Positions 9,543-20,254 of a stretch of DNA of 29,674 nt are shown piece by piece. How positions within the stretch are numbered: position 1 is the stretch's first letter; every line of letters begins with the position of its first letter. The position numbers were made by a program, and so were the translations under genes. The DNA lies in the NCBI GenBank assembly GCA_049999725.1, contig JBNGIS010039291.1, forward strand, positions 1 through 29,674, read 5' to 3'. The notes beneath the pieces are model-generated. The model was not told the DNA's origin, did not search any database, and was given only the letters and a program-made list of their open reading frames with translations. Source of the stretch: Haplomitrium mnioides (taxonomy: Eukaryota > Marchantiophyta > Haplomitriopsida > Calobryales).

Positions 9543-12500
9543 TGTCAGCCAGTGATTTGGGGTACTAAAGCAAAATTTAGGAACTCAGAAGCAACATTGG
9601 CACAATGTCCCTTTTGCAAGTGTAAAGGCATCTTGGAAGCAGCAAATTGACCTCAATCAGCTAGTAAGAACATGTCACATGAATCATTGGAGGAGAATGG
9701 GATCATGGCGGAAGAAGAGAAGGGGGCAATGATCGCCAGCCAGGGGAGTGGTACCACTACAAAATCTAAATTGGGCAAGCAAGAACTCGTGGGTCTCATG
9801 GGGATGCAAGGATTGAAGCTGAGCAGGCAAGAAGGGAACGCCCACCCAAGGCAAAGCGATTGGAGGAGGAAGAGCAGATCTACAACACAGAAACCCGAAG
9901 GCACTCAAAGGGGAGAGAGACCGCGGACATGGCTTGCAGCTACCACACATCAAGAGCAAGGATCAAGAAAGGAAGAAGGAGTCAAGATCATCGCAGGGGC
10001 AAGCTAGGCCAGGGAGTGGGGGACGCCTCACTCCCGCAAACACGAGCGCGCTCTGCAAGGGCCCGATCGACCCTTCCAGAACTCTTGAATTCGCGGATCC
10101 TAGCGGAGACGTGGAGTTCTTTGAAGGCCCCGCAAGATTCCACGGAAACGTGGCGTCTCTAGAGCGCTTCGCGGGATTCCACGGATGACGTGGCGGCTCC
10201 AGGGAGCTCGGGGATCTTCACGAAAAGTGGTAGGGCCTAGTAAACCTAACGGGATTGCGCCTCCCTAAGTGGGGATCCCAGTTAAGTGGGTTCTGATCCG
10301 TCTTCCGACGTGGGGAGCCCACTTAAAAGGGATCCGTTGAGGGGTCCAAATTGGGGAGCAAGGAGGGATCACCCAAAAAGGCGATCTATCGCGGGTCCGA
10401 TCAAAGGAAAACCAAAGAGTGCTGAAAGGGTGACTTAGCGCAGATCCGACCAGAGGAGGACCGAGGAAGCCGAAGGGGTGACTTAGCACAGATCCGACCA
10501 GAGGAGAGCCGAAAAGGGGATGAATCACTGGTCCGATCAGACGAAGAGCAAGTAAAGGCAAAAAGACGACCTATTGACGATCCGGTCAGACGAAGAGCAG
10601 TAGTGCCGAAAAGGTGATCCCTCATAAATCGTCCAACGAGAAGAAAGAGATGAGCTAGAAGGGCAATATGTTGATGATCCAATTGGGAGAGAGAAAGGAT
10701 ACATCGAAAAGACAATTTATAAAACAATCGAAGAGCAAGGTGGGATCGGCCGGAAAGGTAATCTAACGCAGAATTGACCCGAGGAAGAAGCAAGTAGCGC
10801 CGAAAAGATGACATGTCGCAGATTCAGCAAGACAAGTGGGAAAGTTTGACGGGGTACGGTCGCGGCGTTCAAAAGTTTGATAGAGGAGGCGGTTGGTTCT
10901 AGGAGCTCTCTGCCATTCTTACAACAAGTGGGGTGACAACTTGGCGAAAGGAGCATTGAGCGCTTGTTGTTTTTATGACGAGGGAGTTCCAAAACGGCGA
11001 CATCGGCACAGTTCTTACTCGGCGAGGGAAGGTTTTACGGATGACGTGGCGCCCTGAGAAGCTCGGAGGAAGGTCTGCATGTCAACTTCAGAAGGAGGTT
11101 AGCGCAACGGTCCACCTACCTCTTTGCAGGGGGACGTTGGACGACGCTCTTTGGATGACATGGCAACCTCGGAAGCCTCAAGCAAGTCAAAAGACATGTA
11201 GCAGCAGGTGGGAGTTCGTCGGGCCTCGGGCCACAAGCAGGTCAACCTCGAAGAAAGGAGTCAACATGGCGGTCCGCCTACCCCTTTGCAGAGCAACATT
11301 GGACGGTAGGGCCTCGGATGATGTGGCGCTCCGAGGGGTCACTTGGAATATTCGGGCGAATCTGCAGAGATTCTAGAGACTAGGGTTCGCGAGGCGTTTC
11401 GGAACTTTGTTCCAAGGAACCTTTCGGACTTGGTTCCGCGGGAATCTGCAAAATCTCAGCCCACAAGATTCCTCAGACTCCCTGTAGAAGTTACCATTGT
11501 ACTTGGTGCTTCTCGACCAACTGACGGGACATGTGGCGCGCTCTCCTTTTCTGTTGTAATGGGAATAACAACCTCACGGGACACATGTCGTCACTTCCCA
11601 TTTCGAGCCAACGTGATTAACGACCTTTCAACGGAAAGGGATCGGAGGATCATCGCACGCTTAGGAGGTATACATCGGGTGCCTCCGATTTTGTTCAAGT
11701 TGATGCATGAGCAATCTAAGGACGCGACAGTGACCTTAAGGCAGCGAAATTGCAACGAGGTAAGGTAGGAGGAAGAATCCAATGAGAAGCTACGTGAAGC
11801 GGGTGAACTAGCTCTGGGGGCAAGCAGAGGCTCGGAGGTGGATTGGAGGGGCGCCGAGAATCTCTGAGTGAGGAAATCTATAGGCTCGAGCGATCCAGGT
11901 GAACTCGTCCCCGTCAGTGGACCAGAAGCGGAGGTGGACCAATACGTGAGCTAGAAGGGATTTCTGGCTAGTTGAGAATTCAAGAGAGGCTGTCAAGTGA
12001 GGAGCTTAGGGTCGTCTCTGCATTCCCTGTGCAAGAGCATCAACCTAGAGTGTTTGGAGTACACTTTGGTGTAATCCTTTGAGTGTAGCTGAGAGGGAGG
12101 GCTGCGTTAGTACCCGCGCACTACAGAGTAAGACCTGTCGAGGCTCGGGGTGGAGTGGGCTACCTGCAATCGGGAAGACTGTCTTCCAAAGGTGGAAGCC
12201 GAAGAAATCCTCTTCCTAGCCTGAGGAAGTAAAGTCAGGCCTTCTCGTAAGGGAAGTTGAAAAACTATCTGGAGAAGGGTGTGTGGGTGGAAGTTGGTTT
12301 GAAGGCTGAAAGGCAGCCAGTGATTCAAAAGGGAAGTATCAATTGGTGGATCAGTCCATAGGGCCTTCAAGGACTCTGTTTCTAATTGCAGTACATAGTG
12401 TAAGTGTGTTTGTGCATATGTGTGTAGATAGAGTTGCATTCTGTAGTTGTGTTTAAGAGGCATTTTAGATTAGAAGGCATCAGGACTAGTTGAGCAGACC

Positions 12501-13019
12501 TTGGGATAGCCTTGGAAGGGGAGTCCAATCCCTTGACACAGTTCTTATATCATGGGGGTAAATGCTCTTTGTTTCTGATCTTGTTGCATAGTTAGGAATT
12601 AGTTCATCTTAGGATAGTTAGGATCAACTATACCAGTTCTGTGACAACTCTGAGAGGGGGAGTCCAGTCCTCTTGTATTGTTCATTGATGCAGGTCACAA
12701 GCACAATTCTGCCCCAAAGCATCAATAAGGTGGCAGGGTCTAAGTCATTGGGCCTTTGGAATAAAGTGAAGGAATTACACAAAGACCAGCCGGGGGTATG
12801 AATGTGGACCTGGGGTTGTATGAATGACTAACTTGAGTGCAACCAGAAGAGAGTGAGTGGTGTGCTAAAGAATTGGAAGGAAAGGGAGAATTCTTAAGGC
12901 CTCAAAGTGATAACTAGCAAGGGGCCATCTCAGAAAAGAACCTGAAAGCCCTGAATCTGTCCTCCCCTGCCTTCAAAGCAGCACTTGAAAAGGTTAAGGC
13001 CTGAAACAGGGGAGTGACA
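9543..13019 (+). repeat. 5' LTR (3.48 kb) of the gypsy element
   Basis: Starts TGTCAGCCAGTGATTTGGGG, matching TGTTAGCTAGTGATTTGGGG at 22933, and ends GGGGAGTGACA just before the TGGCGC site. Subregions include a block around 10260-10335 with GTGGG/CCCAC hairpin-forming words, a stretch of degenerate ~50-bp units (about 10370-10840), GC-rich central sequence, and a distal ~1 kb well conserved with the 3' copy (11669-12851). A TTTATAAAA motif at 10716-10724 is a possible but unproven promoter element. The length is large for a plant LTR. Open frames inside are not conserved between copies. Confidence 0.92.
10365..10840 (+). repeat. Degenerate ~50-bp repeats inside the 5' LTR
   Basis: Words such as CCGAAAAGGTGA, GACTTAGC(G/A)CAGATCCGACCAG and GACGAAGAGCA recur at roughly 45-60 bp spacing. 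The same stretch is present in the 3' LTR (about 23730-24050) and in the inverted LTR (about 6050-6560). Confidence 0.6.
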
Positions 13020-13027
13020 TGAATTTT

Positions 13028-13044
13028 TGGCGCTAGAAGGAGGG
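13028..13044 (+). promoter_or_regulatory. Putative primer-binding site for minus-strand DNA synthesis
   Basis: TGGCGCTAGAAGGAGGG lies nine bases after the LTR end. A TGGCGC word just inside the 5' LTR is the usual position and form of a tRNA primer site in plant gypsy elements. I cannot assign the tRNA from memory with confidence. Confidence 0.65.
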
Positions 13045-13226
13045 CCAAAGGTTTCGAGAAACCTGAGATCACCTCAAACAAGGGACATCACTTTGTGCAC
13101 CAGAGACTCAAGTCAACTTGTGAGAAAGCCACTTCCAAGAAACAGAGCAACTGGGTGTGAGTCTGTTGAGGAAGAGTGGCAGAAGGAAGGGACTTCTGGG
13201 TGGAAGTGGTCGTGGCCAGTGTAGAG

Positions 13227-14265
13227 ATGGCAAATCCAGTACCTCCTTTTGGGCTTCGGGGGAGATTCAAGTACAAGTCCTTCAAGGGACGCCCGAAGGA
13301 TGACCCAAATGCTTGGCTAGACGACTTGGAAAACACTGCAACAGCAAATGGGGAAGCCCATGTAAAGATTGGGATTTTGCCAGCAGTTTTGAAGGGAGAG
13401 GCTCAATCATGGTACAAGGATTCGCCAGATAATGTCAAGCGGGACTGGCATGGATTCAAAGCAGCCTTCATAGCAGAATTCCGAGGGATCGGAGAAGAGA
13501 TGGAAGCACTGATCAAGATGGGTCAGCTCCGAATGAAGAAGAAGAAGAAGTCTGTGAGGAAATTCCTCCATCGTTTCAAGAAGGTGGCGCGGAAGCTGAA
13601 ACTGCCAACCACTGACTGGATGCTCACGGCGTGGTTCTTGGCAGCTCTACCTGGAGGAATTGGGACTTGGGTGAGACAAACGGATCCACAAACTCTAGAG
13701 GAAGCCGTCAATGTAGCACGATCCCATGTAAAGGCTGCCATCACCAGTTCCAGAAGAAATGCACAAGCCAAATACAACTCTCATGGTTCTTCGGACACCT
13801 CAGATAGTGACAAGGAGACGGATCAAAGTTTCGAGTCCTTCTCGAAAGGCGAGAATGAGTCAAGTAGTAGCAGCTCAGAGGAGGACCGGTCAGCCATGAA
13901 GAAGAAGAAGAAGAAACAAGCTAAGGAGGTCAGTCATCGCAAAGGAGCCAGCAAGGGGAGGTACAAGAAAGCTAAACCCGAACCCGAGGCGAGCAAGAAG
14001 CCAGGGGGGAGGGATCGAATTGAGGAGCTGAGCACCAAGATGGAGGCGATGAACATCCTTCTGGCTGGAATCAAACAAGAGGGCAACCTCTGCCAACCCG
14101 AAGAGTTGGAGTCTGGTGCGTCAGGTGCAAGCAGCACAGACACTCCCCACATGAATGTCCAAACGACAATAATGTTGTGAATTACGTGAGAGAGGAAGCG
14201 CCAGAGTACGTGAGAGAAGAGGTAGAATATGTCATGGAGGAGGCATCAAAAACAGTGTATCAAAT
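13227..14265 (+). pseudogene. gag: gag, N-terminal part (matrix/capsid region), frameshifted and interrupted
   Basis: The preferred start is ATG 13227 (MANPVPPFGLRGRF); an upstream in-frame ATG at 13176 precedes non-conserved residues. The frame runs to a TGA at 14178-14180. Residues ~25-170 form a Retrotrans_gag-type domain, with the typical WYKD (~62) and WHGFKAAFIAEFRG (~74) segments and a basic KKKKKSVRKFLHRFKK helix. A Ser/Glu-rich low-complexity stretch (ESSSSSSEED) and a Lys-rich AAG-repeat stretch follow, then an ELSTKMEAMNILL helix. After the stop, another frame continues with an acidic tail (REEAPEYVREEVEY) up to 14265, showing an indel near 14165-14177. An inserted element at 14266 cuts off the zinc-knuckle part at 16799 onward. 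The protein would form the particle and bind RNA; here it is dead. Confidence 0.88.
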
Positions 14266-16793
14266 TGTGAGAGCATAGTTCCTGACAAAAGGTCAGAAAC
14301 AGCTTGAAGGAGGTCTCTTCTGAGCAGTGGAGTGAGAGGGAAGTAGTAAAGCTTCAGTTTTGTGTATAATGAGTGTAAAGTGTAAAAATATGTAAATAAG
14401 TACTGGCGAGGAAGAAATGTGGCTGATCGGCCTGCTGTGAAGACTTCCTTTCCTGTGGAATCAAAGATGGCTGAATCGAAGAATGGAGATTGAACGATTG
14501 GGTTGTGACTGATTCAAGTGAAGGATGATTCAAAAGGAATCGAATGAATGTTGCGATCTGATCCATGCAAGCTCCCTGTTGACGAATTCAGAAGCGAAGA
14601 GGCTTGGCGAATGAGGAAAGAACAAGGCGCGGAGATGGTTGAAGAATAATCGATTTGCCAGTTCTAACCAGTTGAATAAGGCTGCATTGGAAATTCGAAT
14701 GTCTGGCTGTGCTGCAGAATCGAATGCTGCGCTGGGATCTAATTTGGAACGATGAAGAATGAAGGGCGACCTGATCTGAATGAAGGATTCAAAATTATTG
14801 AAGAGCTTTACGAATTGAAGGGAAGAATGGTCGTGCGAGATAGGCCGATGCGGAAATGTGTGGAAGCGAATAAAGTGGGAATTAATCGGATCAGCGAGGA
14901 AGTGACCGACGACGAATTTCTGCTGTGTGAATAATTGGAATCGGAAGGAATTGGAAATTTTAAGGGGATGAGGAAGAAATTGGAAGTGAGCGGAAGCGTA
15001 GTCCGTGAAGTGGAGTCCATGGTCAGTGAGCGGAAGTGTGGTTCGTAGTCCGTGAAGGAGAGTCCGTGAGTCCGAAGAAGGCTTCGGAACTCCGCCTTCC
15101 GATGTGAGGAACCCCAGTTAAGGGGGTTTCGATTGCTTTACGAAGTGGGAGACCCCAGTTAAAAGGGTTTCCGTTAAGTGTCCGAAGTGGAATCCCCTGT
15201 TAACAGGGTTCCGAGTGGGGATCCGAAGTGGAATCCCTTGTTAACAGGGTTCCGAGTGGGGATCCGAACTGGGGGGGACCGGTTAGGAAGGTTCCTTTCT
15301 GAGGAGTTCGACGGGCTCGAAGTTGGTGAAATGGCGATGGAGCGAAGCGGTGATATTTGAAATGACGACTTATTAGTGTTTTGCGCGGCAAAGGGAAAAC
15401 GACCTCAAAGAGGAAGTTTAATGGCAAAATGGTGATAAATTAGAATTACGATATAAAAATGGGAGGTGAACTGAAAGGTCGAAAAGGGCGAAAGTTCGAA
15501 ACATACCTCCTGTGAAGTTGAAAAGTTGGAACATGAAAAATTTATTTGTAGAGTATGAGGAAGTTCGAGAATTAGTATAAGGACTAATGTGAGTAGTTAG
15601 TTCTTATTATGAGCAGAACCCATGTAAACTAGTTAAACGAGTTGATTTAGTTTAAGAACCACCTGTGAGTGGTTAGTTCTTATTAGGAGCCTAGGGAGAA
15701 AAAGTTTGTCTCTCAAGGCAGATGTAAAATATGTAAAGTCTTGATTGATCCGTTAGTTTTAGGAGTACAGGGCAGGGGGTATAAACCTGATGGCAAGCCC
15801 TTGTTCTGTGGTTAGTCTCATTGTACATATGTGCTTCAAGAAATATACAGAGAATTCATGTCTGTGAGGTCCCCTGCTCAAGTTGTTTATTGCAGATTCA
15901 TGAGGAGAAGTTTGAGGAAGGAACAAGGATTTGCAGTTAGAGTTGGTTGGTGAATGTTCTGCAAGTTTTCAGTCGAAGAAAGCAGTCAGGTAGCATTAGA
16001 GGAGTGCATGTCAGGAGTTGCCTAAGTGTGTCCTGCTGGTGGGCCTGGGTTCTGAGTTCTAGATTGTGGTCTGTGGGAGGTTTAGTGACAAAATCAGTTC
16101 TGCTTTGAATTCTGTTCTGTTCTATATGTTAATTCTTAAGGAGAGAACCTTCTGTAGTCAATCAGTCAGTGGATACTAGTTGGTGGGTTGCAGTAGAGCA
16201 AGGAGTGTTCAGTATTGTATGTGCCTATGGAATAGGTGGTCATTTCAACAAGCAAACAGAGTGATTGGTGGTTGGAGGAACAACGAGTGGATGTGAGATC
16301 AAGAGGGTCGTTCCATAGCTGAGTTCTCAGCATCAAGCTTTGGGGTACATTGGGTTGGAGTGGCCTGAGTATCCAATTTGAGGGAAGTCAGGTGGTGTAA
16401 TGTAGGTAGGCACTAGAGCGTTGGTCTGAGATATCCTTGCAAGTTGGGTAACTGGTTGCTTGGGAATTCTCTAATACAACTTCTGTTTAAATTCAGCCGG
16501 TACATCAGCTTTCTTGTCCTAGAAGTGTCAGTCATACAATTTGAGTAACTCTTGGTTGTTGTTCTATGTTAGTGAGTAGTAGAAGTATTTGTCGGTTTTT
16601 GTGGAGTAAAGGTTGTCAGACCTAGAGTGGAGAGCGGTCCATCTCTGAACTGATAGAGTGCAGTTTCAGAACTCTCTAAAGAATCTGGAAAGTCGGTAAA
16701 AGTGGTTCAAGAGCGAATTTCTATATAGATCTTGCGCGGTTTGATCCTTGGTTGTTCTTTTCGGGGTTGGAGTGCTACTGCTATGCTACGATA
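14266..16793 (+). mobile_element. 2.5 kb LTR-like insertion in gag (insert A)
   Basis: CAAAT is duplicated at 14261-14265 and 16794-16798, a 5-bp duplication as expected for LTR elements. The insert starts TGTGAGAGCATAG and ends CTATGCTACGATA, so the termini are inverted with seven matching bases (AGCATAG/CTATGCT); the final TA may be a mutated CA. It has no coding sequence. Noted inside are hairpin-forming AAGTGGG/CCCAGTTAA words near 15100-15260, a TATA-like GGGGGTATAAACC near 15778, and GTTCTTATTA(T/G)GAGC twice (15600-15690). I read it as a solo LTR of a family distantly related to the host element's LTR. A small non-autonomous LTR element is the alternative. Confidence 0.75.
15181..15262 (+). 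repeat. Two 41-bp direct repeats with a 14-bp palindrome each
   Basis: TCCGAAGTGGAATCCC starts at 15181 and again at 15222. The first copy contains the perfect palindrome CCCTGTTAACAGGG; in the second the left arm is CCTTG. It sits in the hairpin-rich block of insert A. Confidence 0.85.
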
Positions 16794-16798
16794 CAAAT

Positions 16799-17327
16799 CA
16801 ACGGGGGACCTCGGACAATTCTGAGCAGGCCTGCAGGAGAGAACGCAGAGCCTATGAATCAGTGGGTTGCCAATCGGCCCTCCAAGACAACCATCATGGT
16901 CTGTTGGAATTGTGGTCAACCCGACCACATTTCATCCAGCTGTCTGGAGTCATGGAAGAGCGGTTATGGCCAACCACCTCCCTTGTGCTTCCAATGCAAG
17001 AAAGAGGGGCATGTGGCGGTGAATTGCCCAAACCGAAGGCTCGATGCTCCTCCTGGACCAAGTGCGAATCCTCCTCCCCCCGCAATTGTCAATCTGATCA
17101 CCCTAAAAATGGAGGAGGAAGCAGAATTTCTGGACTGAGAGACTCCCACCCCCGAGGATTGTTTTCGGACGGTGACCAGAGTAGGGGTGAAGGCAAAGAA
17201 GAGGAGCCAGAAGAAGTCTGAGCGAAGGGCCCACAATGGGGTGGCTCAAGCAACCTCACCACGCAATGATTCCAATTATCGGAGGGATAATCCGAAATGG
17301 TTCTACCCAAACAACAAGACCATGTGA
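16799..17327 (+). pseudogene. gag: gag, nucleocapsid part with two CCHC zinc knuckles
   Basis: After the duplicated CAAAT, the frame resumes the gag protein. Two knuckles of the form CX2CX4HX4C are complete: CWNCGQPDHISSSC (about 16901-16942) and CFQCKKEGHVAVNC (about 16985-17026), followed by a proline-rich linker. A TGA at 17136-17138 interrupts the frame, which then continues (ETPTPEDCF, basic KAKKRSQKKSERR, PKWFYPNN) to a TGA at 17325-17327. There it overlaps the start of the protease frame in the -1 direction. Nucleocapsid knuckles bind the element's RNA for packaging. The segment is separated from the rest of gag by insert A. Confidence 0.88.
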
Positions 17328-18165
17328 GGAGACAATTGGAGGCTTTGGAGGCTCTAGAACAAGAACAAGCAGCAGAATAGACCCTCAAAGAGGTCTGGAA
17401 GCAGCAGGGAGGGACCTAGGAGGCACAGGAGAAGGTTGCAGCTGTGGAAGAGGGGACAAAGCCCAACCCCTACAGCATTCAAACGGATGTGTGGAATCGC
17501 CCTGTTACGACCATAGTGGGACAACTTATCAAGGATAGCCTGCTGTATCGAAGGCAGCTCCGCGAATTGCTGATGGGAGCTAAGAGGAGAAGAAGGCTAC
17601 CCAAGGTGTGAGCTCCATTAGATTTGCAATTGGTCTGTGAAGACAAAAGGGCCCCGGAGATCGACATCTAGATCGTGGGGTGCACATTTTCCTTAGTACC
17701 TGTAGATGGAGGGGCAGGAGTCAACATCATGGTGGAGGAAACAACTCACAAATTGGGATTCATGGAATTCCAGCATACAGCTTGAATCATGAGGCTGGGG
17801 GATGGGTCGCGCGTAAAGCCATTGGGCTCTCTTGTCCAAATTCCAACATTCATAGAGGGGAAGGAATTCAAATTAAATTATCTGGTAATGCGACCTGCCA
17901 GAGCGTCTCCATACCCGGTGTTGATCGGAAGGCCGTAGCTATATGGGGCACGAGTGATGCACAACTGGGGGAACTCCACACTGGTGTTCGGCCCCGAAAA
18001 AATGACAGTGCATTATGGTCATGTTCCTTACTTGGGGGAAACACAATCGGAAGCAGAGTACGAGAGTGAGTGGTCCGAGGAAGAGGATAATTTGGAGTAC
18101 CACTACTGGATGCAATTGGTGAGTGAAGCAACAGAGGAGGATCTGTCGAAGGAGGGTGTGGTGTC
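17324..18165 (+). pseudogene. pol: pol, linker and aspartic protease, six in-frame stops
   Basis: The frame begins with a coiled-coil-like Glu/Gln-rich linker (RRQLEALEALEQEQAAE). A conserved-looking stretch follows (NPYSIQTDVWNRPVTTIVGQ), and then a retropepsin-like domain. The active-site segment is VPVDGGAGVNIM (about 17696-17731; DGGAG in place of the commoner DSGAG/DTGA), and the C-terminal landmark is PVLIGRP*LYGARVMHNW (17906-17965). Stops are at 17378 (TAG), 17417 (TAG), 17609 (TGA), 17669 (TAG), 17783 (TGA) and 17936 (TAG). The last stands where the family has Trp. An acidic tail (YESEWSEEEDNLEY) follows before the sequence is lost at insert B. The protease would cut Gag-Pol in the particle. 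Confidence 0.82.
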
Positions 18166-20100
18166 TGTCAACCAAATTGAATTATCCACTAATCTAAAAA
18201 TACTAATCTTACAGAATTCATTTACAACTAACATACTAACTAATTCCTACTGCTTATATTGTTCCTAACTAACCCTGTCTGCAGAGGATTCTCTGAACAT
18301 GCCTTCATCAGCTTCATGTGCAAGCACTGCCTTCCTTTACCCTAATCATGGGGTACTCTTCATGTAAGTGCCTTTCTAATCCTTCCCCTTCACTAACTCT
18401 TGCTTTTGCTCTCTATAGGAACGACTCACAGGTTCCCCTTTAGAAGTAACTTCCGCATGCCTTCATATAAGAACAAAGAATGGACCCTCTTTGAAGTTAA
18501 CTCGCCGAAGTGCTCGATATAAGAAATACACAGGCCATAGCTTCCTTGTAAATAACCGCCTCGTCCTCGTCGAATAAGAACAATGCATACTTGAAGCTCC
18601 CTTCACTAAGTTACGCAAAAAGCTTGATATAAGAACGAACAGGAAACTCTCTTGCCTCGCACGTCGAACTTTCGTCTCTCGAATCTGAACCCGTTTCGAA
18701 CTTTCAACCTTTGGCCACTTTCGAACTTTCGACTCCGTCCGATTCAAACTTTCAAATTGATCTTTCTTTCAGTCTGAATCGTCAATATATCACCATTCTG
18801 GCCGCTTAATCCTTCCCCCGCCTCGGATTCCTCTTAAGTGGGGTTCCCCACTTCGGATACCCACACGGAACCAGTTTAATCAGTCTCCCCACTTAGGAAG
18901 GCTGATCGGAACCAACTTAAGTGGGGTTCCCCACTTAGGAAGGTTCCCTTCCGCTCCTTTCTACGGATCGGACTCCTCGCGGACAACGGACTTCGCGGAT
19001 TCCTTGTTCTCACTCGAATTGTTCATCACATCACTCGTTCTCATCCGATTCTTCATTTAAGGACATTAAGCCTTCACTATTCGATTTCAAATAGTCCAAA
19101 CATCAATCATCATTCATTTTCCTCTCCATTCGATCCCCAGCAAGAATTCCTCTTCTCTCAGGCGGTTCAATCGTTCGTCATCACTTCAATGTTGTCCGCA
19201 GCCTTCATTTCTGTCATTCAATTCCCAGCGCGGCCTTTCCTCTCTTCAAGCGCGATCGCAGCTCAATTGATCTTCAAACAGATCTCGTCGGATCGGCTCG
19301 TTCGTCGCAACAGATTTTTCGACACAGCAGGAACGTTCTTATCAGCATTGGCTTCACGGCCCTTGTCGCTCAGCGATTCTTCCTCGCAAATCTTTCGCGC
19401 AGTCAACACCACTCGATTTGATTCATTCCTTCTTCGCTGAGGCTTGTTCGAATCGCAGGGGGCTCTTCTTCCCTCTTTGGAGCTATCAGCATCGTAGGTG
19501 ATTCTGCTTCCAAATGTGCACTGCTACAGAAGATACACAAAAGCTTGTACTCCCTCACTGAGCAGGAACCTTCGATCGAATCCTTCACCCATAGCTGTAG
19601 TCACGCACAAGCCTTCTCTTAATCCTATAAGTATCTCGCGAGAAACCGATTGCCATATATAAGGGTTTTTTTCACCATCTCTCTCAAGGCGTCCTCAGTA
19701 TGAGGTATAAGGCCAATAGCATATCTGCCCCTAGACGGACCTAGTTCATGGCTTAACCCTTCTCCAAGGCACGTTGTCCTCCAATTTCAGAGTTAAATAG
19801 ATAGGTTAGTGGGCTTAGCTTGGCCCTCAACAGTAGGTTAGTTTTTATTGCATTTTATTTTATTTTACTTTTTAAATTTTCATTTCTTCCTTACTCCTAC
19901 ACTATACTCCATTGTTATTTCTACATAAATAAAATCAACTCCTATCCTATCACTACATTATTTTTACATTTTTACTTTACAGAAGACCTCTGAAGTACTT
20001 TTATTCTTATCAAACCTGGCACCAGACTTCACTCTCAGAGAATCTTCACATCTCACACAGCCCATAGCATTCGCTTCTGTTCCTCAAGTCCATGAGGCTG
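18166..20100 (-). mobile_element. ~1.9 kb insert between protease and reverse transcriptase (insert B), partly related to insert A
   Basis: The pol frame is lost after about 18165 and returns near 20255. The intervening sequence, read on the minus strand, resembles insert A in several places: an AGCTTTTGTGTAT word with GGGAG before it (near 19530 versus 14355), AAGTGGGGTTCCCCACTT hairpins (18835-18945), GGTGATATATTGACG (near 18790), CGAAAGTTCGAAAC and GTTCTTATAT. It starts TGTCAACC at 18166 on the plus strand. A TGTTGAGGGCC start lies on the minus strand at about 19832. I found no convincing target duplication, so both boundaries are approximate and the insert may be composite. Sequence at 19833-20250 is not explained by homology to insert A. 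Confidence 0.5.
18465..18640 (-). repeat. Four degenerate ~54-bp repeats marked by GTTCTTATAT
   Basis: ATATAAGAA or AATAAGAAC occurs at 18465, 18517, 18573 and 18627 on the plus strand, at spacings of 52, 56 and 54 bp. This is GTTCTTAT(A/T) on the minus strand, the orientation of the related insert A, which carries similar GTTCTTATTA words at 15600-15690. Confidence 0.6.
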
Positions 20101-20254
20101 ATGTCTTCAATTCCCTCATTTCTTTTCCACAATGCACCAGCTACTGAAGGACACACCTCCTGATAGTAGCTTCTCTTATATCCCTCAACTCACCAATAAC
20201 ATGAACCATGAACCCTTCTTTAGCTCATCACATTGCTGTAATAGAGGGTTTCCT

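Noticed and set aside
9672-10188. Overlapping open frames in the 5' LTR as genes
   Set aside because: They overlap in several frames on both strands, and the other two LTR copies do not preserve the same frames with synonymous changes.
10401-11768. Longer open frames (130-140 codons) in the LTR as coding
   Set aside because: GC-rich composition with few stops explains them. The 3' LTR has this part deleted or inverted and no domain is visible.
19189-19440. 83-codon open frame in insert B as a gene
   Set aside because: It lies on the strand opposite to the insert's LTR orientation, has no recognisable domain, and is rich in simple Ser/Phe/Arg codons.
19645-19675. CCATATATAAGG as a host gene promoter
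   Set aside because: The motif lies inside insert B with no coding sequence downstream before the dead pol. It may be an LTR signal, but the orientation conflicts with the similarity to insert A.
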